Part shown: piece after piece, positions 1 through 10,683 of the stretch | Layout: every line of letters starts with the position of its first letter | How positions within the stretch are numbered: the stretch's first letter is position 1 | NCBI RefSeq assembly: GCF_000471905.2 | Contig: NW_006499364.1 | Coordinates: forward strand, 5,697,793-5,761,792 | DNA from: Amborella trichopoda | Taxonomy: Eukaryota > Streptophyta > Magnoliopsida > Amborellales > Amborellaceae | Reading direction: 5' to 3' | Length of the DNA: 64,000 bases | The notes under the pieces: generated by a model | Databases searched by the model: none | What the model was told of the DNA's origin: nothing | What the model saw: only the letters and a program-made list of their open reading frames with translations | Translations under genes and position numbers: made by a program

Positions 1-1011
1 CCCCATATATATCCTCTGATCGTCAGTTTTGACTTTCTTCAAATAGACAAAACCATCACTAGTTTTTGAAACATGTCTAGTACATGTAGAGCCCACCTAC
101 CATTCTCTCAAATCATGATCAACCGCCATAGATTTAGAGAACACACAAACTAGGTCGAGTTTCTTATTATTCTTGTGGTTGCTCTTTTGTTCATTATTCC
201 GGCGGTAGCCATTATTAGACATATTTTTATTAGGTCATTTAGGTTTGATATGTCCTATTTCTTCGTAGTTGAAACATTTTAAATAGTTGGCGTAAGCCTT
301 TCCTCCTTGCGGTTTGAAAACTTTACCCTTCTCTTTAGATTGATTATAGTTATTTCAATTATTGTAGGGTCTAGGATGGTCACTTTAAAGGAATTTTAGG
401 CAAAGTGCAATTCTGCCTTTCCTTTTTTAGTTTTTCTTTCTTTCACTATACTTAGGTACATGGACAAGTTCAACATGGTAATTCCTTGGGTTGAGTGATT
501 TAGAGCAATGACTACAGGTTTCCATAAATATGGAAGATTATTCAATACATTTGACACTTGCATACGATCGGGAATGGGGTTTCCCGTCGCAGCAAGGTCT
601 TTAGCAAGAACAATCATTTTGTTAACATGCTCTACCACATATTTATTTTCCCTCATCTTATATGAATTGTATTTTTCAGACAAAAGTTGAATATTGGTTT
701 CAGATGTAGATCCATATTTTTTTTATCAAAGCTTCTATCATTAATTTAGATGTTTCATAATCTTCAAAAACCCTTATCAAATTATTCTCCACAAAAGTAA
801 GCAATGTGGTTTTTACTAATTTGTCATATCCTTCTTATTTCACAAGTTGTCTTCTACTTTGACAAGCGGGGTTTAAACCCAATTTAGGTTGAGTAGAGTT
901 CAAAACATAATTGATCTTATCATAAATCAAGATGTAGTTCATTTTTCATTTCCACATATTCAAGTTTTTTCATTAAGTTTTTTTATTTTAGATCACCAAT
1001 CTAGCAGCCAT
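1..1011 (-). mobile_element. Ty1/copia gag-protease remnant
   Basis: Read on the minus strand this is a decayed copia polyprotein running off the left edge of the window. A likely gag start (ATG, then MAARLVI and a stop) lies at 1011. An open stretch at 683-396 reads YNSYKMRENKYVVEHVNKM and continues like the UBN2-type copia gag. At about 285-240 a zinc knuckle reads KCFNYEEIGHIKP, with the second Cys changed to Tyr. At about 115-1 the text resembles the copia protease start, but the catalytic Asp-Ser-Gly is lost. There are several stops and frame changes, and no LTR or primer binding site was found to the right of 1011. This is a dead fragment. Gag family is fairly sure, lineage is not. Confidence 0.75.
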
Positions 1012-3878
1012 GTTATCAAAAAAATACACGAATATCAATGAAATTGAAGGTTTAGATCAACTGAACACTTTCTCGATGGATGATTTACCAACTTTTCAGA
1101 TAATGATGATGATGTCCTTTTTGGTCGATAGTGAGTCACATATCTCCTTAAGAGAGCAGTACGGGATGGCCTCCAAAGAATCGTCGATGATTACCAACTC
1201 GTTGTGCCTTAGATGTTTTCGACATTCTGCAAGCAATTGACGTAGCAATACAAAAAAAAATTGTGAAAGAAAAGGAAACCAAAACTTATTTCCTTTGATT
1301 TTCAGTCCCAAATATAAGTGTTCCCTCTACAAATGTAATAATTTCCAAAAAAAAAATTAAGTGAAAAAAAGAACGTGAACTACAACTTCCCAAAATCAAC
1401 GGTGGGTTGACTCCCAAAATCAACAGTGTGTTGAGTGAGAATGATAGGACCTCCAGGCAAACTCATGGGATTCATGGGATTTTAGATGATCCGTGGAAGG
1501 ATAAAAGAGCATTATGACTATGAAGTGAGAGGAATGGTGATTCCACTGTTAAAAAAAGTGATTGGTAATTCGTCCACACTTTAATTCAAGATAGAGAGGG
1601 AGGCAACAGAAAATAAAAAATGGTAGAGAAAAAACAAAGGTGTAGGAACAGGAGAGAGAGAGGGGTACCAAACAATATTCCTATACGGACAAACTTGGTG
1701 CATAAAGACAAACAATAAATTTTATATGAAGGAGAGAGGATTGAAGTATCAATCATCAAACCGAGGAAAAGTATGAACGTCAAACCAGTAAGAAGTGGAC
1801 TAGCGTGAAGGGAAAAAAATTGTTTTGCCTGCGTAAGCTGTGGGCGTCCCCTTGTGAACACAAATAAAATAATAATAATAAATAAATAAATAAAATAAAA
1901 TAAAATAATATATATATAGAGAGAGAAACGGAGAGAGGATGGTGTCTTGATAGCTTGATAGAGCCTATAAAGAAAAAAAAAAACCTCTCTCTAAAATGAG
2001 TGTAGAGAAATAGTTGAAAAGCACATTTGATTAACAATAATAAAAAAAAAAAATAGGTATGAAGAAAATGAATGTTACTGTAAAGCTTATGGATAACTAG
2101 AGAGATAGACAAATTGCTTAGAGATTTTTCTGTATTTTTTAATGGGCTAGCAAGTCCCTCCTTATCAGCATTGGAGCTTATTCCCTTGCCATATATGACA
2201 TGTTTTGCATCCAATGGTCTAGATTTCTCTCATCCCATATCAACAGCTAAGCCAGCCTTCGCCACTCTCTCTCGCTCTCTCAAGAAAAGGTTTTGATTAA
2301 AAAATTAGCGTTAGGGCATTATTGATGGGAGGCAAAAAAAAAAGAGAATGACATTCACCAAAAAAAAAATAGTCAAAGCATTGAAAAGAAATAAAACCAT
2401 TATAAAAAGTAAATAATATTATTAAATATATTTTAAAATAATAAAAAAAGAGTGACCACAATAAATGGTAGTCATGAGGCCTTTGTGAGTACACTCCAAT
2501 ATTTTTGGCAAATTTGGGCTTTGCATTTTCTGTTTTTATTGAAAAATGTTACTGGAAAATTGCATAAGGTTTTTTAATGGTCTAAATATGCAGATCTGTG
2601 CTCAAGAGCCCCAGGTTGGGAGCCAAACTATTTACTCGATAATCTGCGCTGATTTCTAATTGGAATCAGCTCAAATTCCTATGAAGTGAACTAAACTTTT
2701 GTAGATTGATAAAGAGAGTGGGGTCACCCAAATTATATACCCAGAATTATCACATGTTTTGCAGTGATCCTCTTCTAGATCTACTAGCAGCACCAGCTAT
2801 AGTTTTTGCATACTAGAGCTCAAAAATTTCTAAAAAATCTAACTAAAACTAAGAAATAAATAAATGGCAAGAAAAACAAAAATAAATTAGAAATAGAAAG
2901 AAATATAAAGACCACATGTTGATTTATGCCTTTGGATGCCTTCTCTTGTTTTCTTGAAGCATGGCTCTATGTTTTTGGATCTAGGATTTAGCCATATGAT
3001 TTTCATTGTAGAGAAATTTTAAGAGGAGTTTGGCTAAGGGTATCTAGCCTAAGGTTTTCTAGGGATTTTTCTTAACTTTCTAGAGGTTTTAAGATATTTT
3101 CTATTTTCCTAGGGATCTTTGGACGAATTTCCTTTTTTTCCTTAATATTTTAGTACTTTTCCTATTCTAGGTATTTTCCTATTTTTTGAGGTATTTTCCT
3201 AATTTTCTAGGAGATTTTAGGTTTTTCCCATTTTTCTAAGGATTTTTGGACAAATTTTCTAGGGTTTTATGAGTCAAAACATGTCCAAGAACTAACTTAG
3301 GTTACCCGATAGGCCTCCAGAAGATTCTGAAAAATTATGGGTTTTCCAAACTAAAATATGGCTGCAAAAGTGTGTGAGCTGCAGTGACTCTCATGGCCCG
3401 ATGGGCTTGATTTGCGCAACACCACACAACTCATGCATAGGAACTAAATGTTATTTTTATAAATAATTTTTCCCTGGCCATGACTTTCTAATCATAAATC
3501 AGATTCAGACAAATCTTTGACTATTAGAAAGCTTGCAACCTACTCTTTAATTTAGCACTAAATTTGGTCAAATTTGAATTTCTTTTGAGGGTCTAACAGC
3601 TTAGGACTTCAGGGTTTCAGTTTTGGGTATCTAGGTTTCAGAATGGTATTCGGGTCATTTTTCTTGTTTCATAAGGCTGAAGGGTGCCTAAAATGTCTAA
3701 TTGAGGGTATTAAGATAGGTTTTAGGAGAATTTGAGACAATTCTATGGAGTTTAGGTTCACTATAGTTCATTGAGATTAGTGTAGTCCTTTGTTTTGGGT
3801 AATTAACTTAGTGTAGTCTCTAGGAATCAAAATTTGAGGTTTCTAGGAATTCCCTTATCCAGAATTCTAAAGGGGTGT
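1012..3878. other. Noncoding, low-complexity stretch
   Basis: No gene or recognisable transposon domain is seen. The part at 1560-2500 is rich in simple repeats and A/T runs, so open frames there are compositional. At about 3020-3260 a pyrimidine-rich passage repeats variants of TTTTCCTAGGGATTTTT. The chromovirus begins at the right end of this block. Confidence 0.5.
1861..1932. repeat. Compound microsatellite (AAT/AAAT/AAAAT, TA, GA)
   Basis: The sequence runs from AAT repeats to AAAT repeats, AAAAT repeats, a short TA tract and a GA tract. It explains the open minus-strand frames across this region. Confidence 0.85.
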
Positions 3879-4469
3879 TGATGCAGTCATGCCCCTTCGT
3901 GACTAGGCCAAAGAAGGGTCGCAGAACCCAAGAGGGAAAGAAAGGGCAATGACGTAATAAGGAGAAATTTTTAGGGCTATTTATTAGGATTATTTTAATT
4001 ATTCTTTAGGGAATGCGCAGGGATAATTAGCAGGGCAAGACATTAGAGTTTATATTGTGTTTATCTTGTATTGATTGAGTTAATTTGAGGGATATAATTA
4101 GGATAAGGGTAAATTTAGGAGAAAGTTTATCTTTATCAACAATAACCAACTTGGGAGGTTTTTTTTTTTTGTTGGTAAAACATGAGAGGGAAAACGTGGC
4201 TATCTAGAAGCCCAATTTTGGCACATGAATATAAGAGAGAGAAAATAGGGATAGATGTAGAGACAAGTTTTTTTATTAGTTATCTAATTTTGTCTAAAGG
4301 GACATCTCCTTTCATTGTAAATCAGTCTATGAATTGAATAGAAATTGGTCTCTTGGAAGAGAATATTTTGAGGGTGGATTCCTTTGCAGACCTTTGAGAT
4401 AGGCTATTTTTCTCTCAACCTTCTTTCTTTTTCTTGTTAATTTTTTAGTTTTATTCTTTCCCTGCATCA
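3879..4469 (+). repeat. 5' LTR of chromovirus
   Basis: 591 bases, TGATGCAG to CTGCATCA. It matches 9138-9614 over its whole length apart from a stretch of about 115 bases near 4100-4215 that is absent from the 3' copy. Confidence 0.92.
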
Positions 4470-4471
4470 AT

Positions 4472-4483
4472 TGGTATCAGAGC
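4472..4483 (+). other. Primer binding site, initiator tRNA-Met type
   Basis: TGGTATCAGAGC lies two bases after the 5' LTR. This is the common plant LTR-retrotransposon site complementary to the 3' end of initiator methionine tRNA. It fixes the element's orientation as plus. Confidence 0.9.
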
Positions 4484-4491
4484 GAGTTCTG

Positions 4492-5560
4492 ATGGCTTCA
4501 CAAGAGACACCCCTCGATGGATTAAAAGTATTGACTGGATTAGTTCAAGCCCTAGCAAAAAGAGTAGACCAATTCATGCCTGTAGCTGCAAAAGTCGATG
4601 AGCTTGCGCAAAGGTTCGCTCAGCTTCAGGATAGAAAGAATCCGAAGACCGGTGTTGAAATTGAAGGCAACAGAGGTGAAAGAGGTATGCATCTTATTCA
4701 TAACCAACCTTGGGTGGCCCTAGCTAATAACGAATTCAATGAACGAATTCTTCGGTTGTTGAAAAGAGAAAGAGAACCTAGAATAAAAATTGATATTCTA
4801 GAGTTTCATGGTCAATTGCATGCAGATGATTTTCTTGATTTGCTACGTAAAGTAGAGAAAGTGTTTGAGTACAAAGATATTAGATATCACAAAAAAGTAA
4901 AATTAGTAGCTGCAAAATTTTCTTACCATGCATTGGTTTGGTGAGATGATTTGCAATAGGATCGTCTTTGACAAGCCAAGGAAAAGATTAATTTGTGGGA
5001 AAAGATGAAGACGAAGATGCGCCAAATATTTTTACCAGTAAATTATGCCCAAACTTTGTACCAAAGGTGTCAAAAGCTCAAGCAAGGTGAAAAGTCGATA
5101 AGTGACTATACTGAAGAGTTCTATATTTTGACATCTAGGGCAAATTTATAAGAGTATGAAGATAAAAAAAAATAAGTCATTACTTGAAAGGGCTAAATCA
5201 ACGCATTCAAAATGAATTGGCCTTCAAAGATGTCTATAAGATGTTTGATGCCTCTACTTTGGCCCTCAAAGCAGAGGAAATAATCAATCTGGGCCTTGGG
5301 AGAAATAGTTCAGTAACAAGAGGCTCTACTTCAATATAGGGGCAGTAAGCTTTAACCTTTAGAAGACCACCTATAGGGCGTGGAAACCAAACCTCTTAGA
5401 ATTTCCCAACTAGAACAAACCCCAATATGGGGAGAAGTGGTGTTGGGAGAGGGCTGGGAGCACCTAAAACATTTGTGATAATACACAAATAGTGTGTTTC
5501 AAGTGCCTATAGCCTGTATATATGGCATTCAATTGCCCCTCACGTCAACCTCTTATCAAA
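4492..5560 (+). pseudogene. Chromovirus gag, broken
   Basis: The likely start is the ATG at 4492, just after the primer site. The first 150 residues are open and include the capsid-type segment with FHGQLHADDFLDLLRKVEKV at about residues 103-122, typical of plant Ty3/gypsy gag. A TGA at 4942 follows the first Trp of the usual Trp-Trp pair. Downstream frames continue gag homology with further stops near 4960, 5150 and 5175. A zinc-knuckle relic begins at 5495 with the Cys-x2-Cys pair kept but the expected His read as Tyr. Gag would form the virus-like particle; this copy cannot give a full-length product. Confidence 0.8.
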
Positions 5561-5686
5561 GTTAATTTGGCTGAAAAAAATTATGAAGAAGAAGTTAATG
5601 AATGATACACCTATAAAGGCCAACGTGATATTGGGACGAGTCAGTCTTATGAAGAGACTGAGCCTTTCAAAGGTGAAGTTGAAGAT

Positions 5687-6448
5687 TTGTATGGAGATGA
5701 AGAGGGTGAAGTCTTAGTTGTCCAGCGAATTATGTTATCAACCCCAATACCCAACGAGGATGAGAAGTGGCTGCGACATAATATTTTTCAAACAATTTGC
5801 ACATCCGGAGGCAAGTTATGCACAGTACTAATTGATGGTGGGAGCAGTGAAAACATTGTGTCTAAAGAGATGGTGGCTAAACTTCAATTGAAGGAACATA
5901 AGCACCGACACCCATATCACATCCAGTGGTTCAAGAAAGGAGGTGAGGTACTAGTTCTTGCTCATTGTTTAATCTCTTTTTCCATTTGTGCTAATTATAA
6001 AGATAAAGTGTGGTGTGATATAACACCTATGGATGAATGCCACATATTACTTGGTAGATCATGGCTTTATGATCATGATATAGTGCACAAAACTAGGCCA
6101 AACACTTATTCTTATGTTAAAGATGGTATTAATATAATACTCCACCCTATGAAACAACTTCCTACACCCGAATCCACTAAAGAGGAGGGTTCAAAGTTGT
6201 TTAATGTTCAAAAATTAAAAAGGGACAGGAAGGATATGAATGTGATTTATGTATTAGTTGCAAACGAAGATTCTACACCGGCAGCAATTCTTAGGTCTCT
6301 TGAACCTCTACATGATAAGTATAAAGATTTGATGCTTGAAGGACTACCTGATGGTCTTCCTCAAATGAGAAATGTTCAGCATCACATTGACTTGGTGCTC
6401 GGATCTAGCCTATTTTGCCCATCATCGAATGAGCCCCATGGAACATGA
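5687..6448 (+). pseudogene. Chromovirus pol: protease region
   Basis: An open frame of 253 residues. The aspartic protease motif reads LIDGGSSENIV at about residues 48-58, where the family usually has Asp-Ser-Gly; here it is Asp-Gly-Gly. The rest matches the protease and linker of plant chromoviruses. At the C-terminal end the text just before the reverse transcriptase ([15 protein letters not shown]) runs into a frameshift at about 6415-6425, and the polymerase continues in another frame. Confidence 0.82.
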
Positions 6449-7058
6449 GGAGTTGCACAAACAAGTTGTTGCTTATCTTAAGAAGGGATTGCTTCGAGAA
6501 AGCATGTCACCATGTGTCGTCCCAGCATTACTGACTCCAAAAAAAGATGGGTCTTGGAGGATGTATGTGGACATTCGGGCAATCAACAAAATCACAATCA
6601 AGTACCGATTTCTCATACCTAGGCTTGATGATATGTTAGATATGCTTAATGGAGCCAAGGTTTTCTCAAATATTGATTTAAGGAGTGGGTGCATTCGTCT
6701 TGGAGATGAATGGAAAACCGCATTCAAAACTCGAGATGGACTATATGAGTGGCTTGTGATGCCATTCGACGTTTTTAATGCATCAAGCACATTCATGTGC
6801 CTAATGACTGAAGTACTTCGTCCTTTTGTTGGCAAATTTGTTGTGGTTTATTTTGATGATATCTTGGTTTTTAACGCTAACCCACATGATCATCTTAACC
6901 ACTTAGAACAAGTTTTTGATGTGTTAAAGAAAGAATCACTTATTGCGAATTTGAAAAAATGCTCATTTATGACAAACAATGTCGTCTTTCTGGGGTATGT
7001 TGTTTCATTTGAGGGAATTAAGGTGGATCAAGAAAAAGTGAAAGTCATAGTTGAGTAG
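6420..7058 (+). pseudogene. Chromovirus pol: reverse transcriptase
   Basis: Reverse transcriptase domain of a Ty3/gypsy element. Landmarks are [12 protein letters not shown], a fingers/palm segment, and the catalytic box [10 protein letters not shown] near 6845-6875 with both Asp residues present. A small in-frame loss removes part of the conserved segment after IDLRSG (about 6690-6705). A stop TAG at 7056 ends the frame, but homology (FHGLATFYRQFIRNF) goes on past it, with further stops before RNase H. Key residues remain but the reading frame is broken at both ends. Confidence 0.9.
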
Positions 7059-7274
7059 CCGGTGCCAAAGTCACTCACTGAGGAGCATTCTTTTCATGGC
7101 CTAGCGACCTTTTATCGCCAATTTATTAGAAATTTCAGCACTTTAATAATACCAGTGACTGATTGTATGAGGGCTAGAAAGTTTTCATAGAGTCCCACTG
7201 TTGAAAAGAGCTTCACTCTAATTGAATAAAAGATGATGCAAGCACCAATACTTGCCTAACCAGATTTTTCTAAG

Positions 7275-7793
7275 GTGTTTGAGGTTGAAACCGATGCATC
7301 AAATGTTGGTATAGGGGCAGTTCTAAGTCAAGAAGGACGACCATTGGCCTTCTTTAGTGAGAAATTGAGTGATGCACGTAAGAAATATTCGGTTTATGAC
7401 CTCGAGTTTTATGTAGTGGTGCAAGCCTTACACTACTGGAGGTACTACCTGATTCATAGAGAATTTATTCTATACTCAGATCATGAAGTACTCTGGTATT
7501 TGAGTTCTTAGAAAAAGTTGAATGCGCAACATGCTAAGTGGATGGCATTCCTTCAAGAATACACCTTCTTATTAAATCACAAGGCTGGAACCCAAAATAA
7601 GGCAGCAGATGCTTTAAGTAGAAGGGTAGTGTTGCTTAGAACTTTGTCTATGGAAATGTTGGGGTTTGAAATGATAAAAGATCAGTATAAAGCTGATTCA
7701 ATTTTCAGCAAGGTCCTTGAAAGGTGTGTTGATGGGAGAGACCCTATGGGTGAGTATTTCATGCATGATGGTTGTTTATTTAATGGTGTGTGA
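7275..7793 (+). pseudogene. Chromovirus pol: RNase H
   Basis: Ty3/gypsy RNase H. It begins with [15 protein letters not shown], the first catalytic Asp region, and continues through [14 protein letters not shown] and the [10 protein letters not shown] box. A stop interrupts it at 7509-7511. The frame resumes and ends with the C-terminal HKAGTQNKAADALSRR motif near 7580-7625, then enters the integrase zinc-binding region. Confidence 0.85.
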
Positions 7794-8480
7794 TTATGTA
7801 TACCTGATTGCTCCCTAAAGGAGAAGATAATTATGGAGCTTCATGGTGGGGGCTTAGGTGGACACTTTGGGAAGGACAAATCTATGGCTATGGTTGGCGA
7901 AAAATATTTTGGCCACTTATGTGATGAGATGTTGATCGATTTGTGACCCGATGTCGAACTTGCCATGTATCTAAAGGTCACACACAAAATACAGGTCTTT
8001 ATATTCCTCTTCCTGTTCCAGATGCCCCATGGGTTGATATTTCTATGGACTTTGTACTTGGACTTCCACGTACCACACGAGGTATGGACTCTATTTTTTT
8101 TGTTGTTGATCGATTTTTCAAAATGATACATTTTATTCCTTGTAGAAGAACTATGGATGCTTCACATATCGCGAATCTCTATTTCAAAGATATTGTAAAG
8201 CTACATGGTGTTCCTAAGTCTATTATATCTGATCAGGATACACAATTTTTAAGTTATTTTTGGCGCACTTTATGGAAGCGCATGGGAACTAAACTTCAAT
8301 TTTCTAGTACCTGTCATCCTCAAACAGATGTACAGACCGAAGTAGTGAATATGAGCCTTGGTAACCTCTTGAGGAGTATTGTTGGTGATAACATATCTCA
8401 GTGGGACCTCGCCTTGCCTCAGGCTGAGTTTTCTTAAAACAGTTCAATAAATCGATCTACAGGAAAATCACCATTTGATA
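7794..8480 (+). pseudogene. Chromovirus pol: integrase
   Basis: Integrase. The His side of the zinc finger is in the text around 7830-7870 and the Cys pair is in CRTCHV at about 7955-7972; a frameshift near 7925-7940 separates them. The catalytic core shows the first Asp in [10 protein letters not shown] (about 8035-8064), the second in SDQDTQF (about 8229-8250), and Glu in QTEVVNMSL (about 8330-8360), so the DDE triad is visible. A stop at 8435-8437 interrupts the core just after. Confidence 0.86.
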
Positions 8481-8494
8481 TTGTTAATGGGCGG

Positions 8495-9211
8495 ATGCCT
8501 AATCATGTGTTAGACCTAGTGCTATTACCCATGCCAGGCAAGATAAGTGATGATGTCAATGCTTTTGCTGAGCATATTCGAGATTTGCAAGCCCAAATCA
8601 AGAAGAAAATTGAGGAGAGCAATGCAAAGTATCAAAAAGCCTCAAATGAGTATAGAAGAGGGAAGATTTTCAAGGAAGGTGACTTAGTAATAGTGCATTT
8701 ACGAAAGGAAAGGTTTCTGTTGGGAACCTATAATAAACTCAAGTCCAAGAAAGTGGGTCCTTGCCGTATTTTGAAGCAATATGGAAATAATGCATATATG
8801 GTAGAATTACCAAAGGCATTGGATATCTCCCCGATATTTAATGTTGCTAAATTATTTGAGTTTCATGGAGACCCTCTAGAAGTCGCAGAAGATGTAGTTG
8901 ATATGATGAAGAAATTACCTATGAAGAAAGAGGAGGAAATTGAGCAAGTTTTGAAGACTGAAAGCTTTCAAACTCGAAAGTGTTCTTATCGCGAATTTCT
9001 AATCAAATGGAAGGGCAGGACATACTCTGATAGCACGTGGATTTTGGAGCCAGAGTTTGAAAGAGTGGATCCAGACTTATATCGCATATATACTGAAGCC
9101 AACTCGTCGGAGTCGAGTTCCTTTCAACTGGGGGGAATGATGCAGCTATGCCCCTTCGTGACTGGGCCAAAGAAGGGCCACAGAACCCAAGAGGGAAAGA
9201 AAGGGCAATGA
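8495..9211 (+). pseudogene. Chromovirus integrase C-terminus and chromodomain
   Basis: 238 open residues. The first part is the integrase C-terminal domain (GDLVIVHLRKERF, then KVGPCRILKQYGNNAYMVEL), followed by the linker and a chromodomain at about residues 150-205 with YREFLIKWKGRTYSDSTWIL. A chromodomain at this position is the mark of chromoviruses and is thought to steer integration to certain chromatin. The frame then runs across the polypurine tract into the 3' LTR, so the last 20 or so residues are LTR sequence read by chance. Confidence 0.9.
9125..9137 (+). other. Polypurine tract of chromovirus
   Basis: CAACTGGGGGGAA lies directly before the 3' LTR start TGATGCAG, the expected place for the plus-strand primer of reverse transcription. 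Confidence 0.8.
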
Positions 9212-9614
9212 CGTAATAAGGAGAAATTATTAGGGTTATTTATTAAGATTATTTTAATTATTCTTTAGGGAGTGCGCAGTGTACTTAGCAGGGCAAGACT
9301 TTAGATTTTATATTGTCTTTATCTTATATCGATTGGGTTAGTTTGACGGATATAATTTTAGCACATGAATATAAGAGAGAGAAAATAGGGATAGGTGTAG
9401 AGAGAAGTTTTTTTATTAATTATCTTATTTTAGTCTATTTAAAGGGACATCTCTTTTCATGATAAATCAGTCTATTAATTGAATAAAAATTGGTCTTTTG
9501 AAAGAGATTGTTTCAGGGGTGGATTCCCTTGCAGACCTTTAAGATAGGGTATTTTTCTCTCAACCTTCTTTTTTTTTATTGTTAATTTTTTGGTTTTATT
9601 CTTTCCCTGCATTA
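9138..9614 (+). repeat. 3' LTR of chromovirus
   Basis: 477 bases, homologous to 3879-4469 but lacking about 115 internal bases that the 5' LTR has. Since LTRs are identical at insertion, this and many scattered substitutions mean the insertion is old. Confidence 0.92.
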
Positions 9615-10683
9615 CGTGTCTACAATATTCTAGATATCCATTTCCCATATTTTCAAGCATTTCTAGATCTTCTAAATCAACACCATTTTCAAAGCTTTAA
9701 ATTTTATAATTAGATATAAAAATAAATTTTAAGCCATTATAGGGATTTTTAATATGAAAACTACATGTTCCACAAGGGTTTAAAAGGTGTGTTGTACTTT
9801 GATTGTTGCCAACCTCGCATTAATTGCACCCTTGATGCAGGGAAGCATGAAAGAGAGCACTATTAACCATGTTCAAAAAAAGGAGAGCACTATTAACCAT
9901 GTTCAAAAAAAGAAAGCACTGCTCGTTGAAAGTATTACTTTGATGTGCGTACCCATAAAAAGCTTCCTACCCCTTGATTAGAAAAAGCACACATTCCCTT
10001 ATTTCACAACTTGGATGGTTACATAAAGGCATAACCGTTTCTCAACAGCCCCATCGATTTCTAATGCCTCTCATCTTCCTCTATCTCATCGGCTATTTGA
10101 AACTTGTGTCTACATCTTCTAAGGCCTCTCATCTTCCACTATCTCAATCCAGTATTTGAAAATATGGACATTTCTTATCCAGAACGTCGAATCGGTTGTC
10201 ACATAGATGGTATGGGTCCCCAAAAAATCCCTTTTTTTTTTTTTCTTTTTCTTTTAAGCGTATCTAATGTCTTCTTAAACCCCCTTAAATGCTTACCTCA
10301 TAAATCCCTATTTTAATTCTCATTTTATTTTAAATATTTGTTAGATCACTAATTTATATTGATCAATACCCAATTCGGATCATTGATCCAGCGATCTGAT
10401 ACGGATAAAGAGGTCAAGAATCCCACTGATCTAGCTTGTAAAACATTGATTTGATCGATCATATTAGTAGACATGTAGATGTCATTAAAGCCTACCAAGA
10501 TGACATCTCACCCACTACTGTATGGTCGAAAGTTGCCTAAAGAGTTAGGATTACGACGGTTGCATGTCAAATGGGCTTGCATTTTAAGTGCTTATTAGCC
10601 AACCGACTTCCCCGCACCACGGATCTCTAAGGCACTTGATGGATATGTGCATAGTTTCGTCAGACCTATCCTTGCTCGTGAGG
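9615..10683. other. Noncoding; MITE fragment and repeat relics
   Basis: At about 9640-9835 the text resembles the right half of the GGTTGCAACC MITE family (the part through AATTTTATAATTAGATAT). At about 10190-10450 the sequence resembles the interrupted repeat at 57210-57870. Short open frames here have no recognised homology. Confidence 0.5.
9853..9912. repeat. 30-bp tandem duplication
   Basis: Two copies of a 30-base unit beginning GAGAGCACTATTAACCATGT at 9853 and 9883, identical in the stretch compared. Confidence 0.9.

Larger units (their letters stand above)
3879..9614 (+). mobile_element. Ty3/gypsy chromovirus, degenerate full-length copy
   Basis: This is a full LTR retrotransposon in the order LTR, primer site, gag, protease, reverse transcriptase, RNase H, integrase, chromodomain, polypurine tract, LTR. 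That order plus the C-terminal chromodomain defines chromoviruses. Both LTRs start TGATGCAG; the left ends CTGCATCA, an exact inverted match, and the right ends CTGCATTA. The flanking 5-mers GGTGT (3874-3878) and CGTGT (9615-9619) look like a target duplication with one change. The reading frames carry many stops and several frameshifts, so it cannot make its own proteins. The clade within chromoviruses is not settled. Confidence 0.93.

Noticed and set aside
1586..2214. Hydrophobic minus-strand frames resembling membrane proteins
   Set aside because: Translations of A/T and simple repeats rich in Phe/Leu; no family match and no start context.
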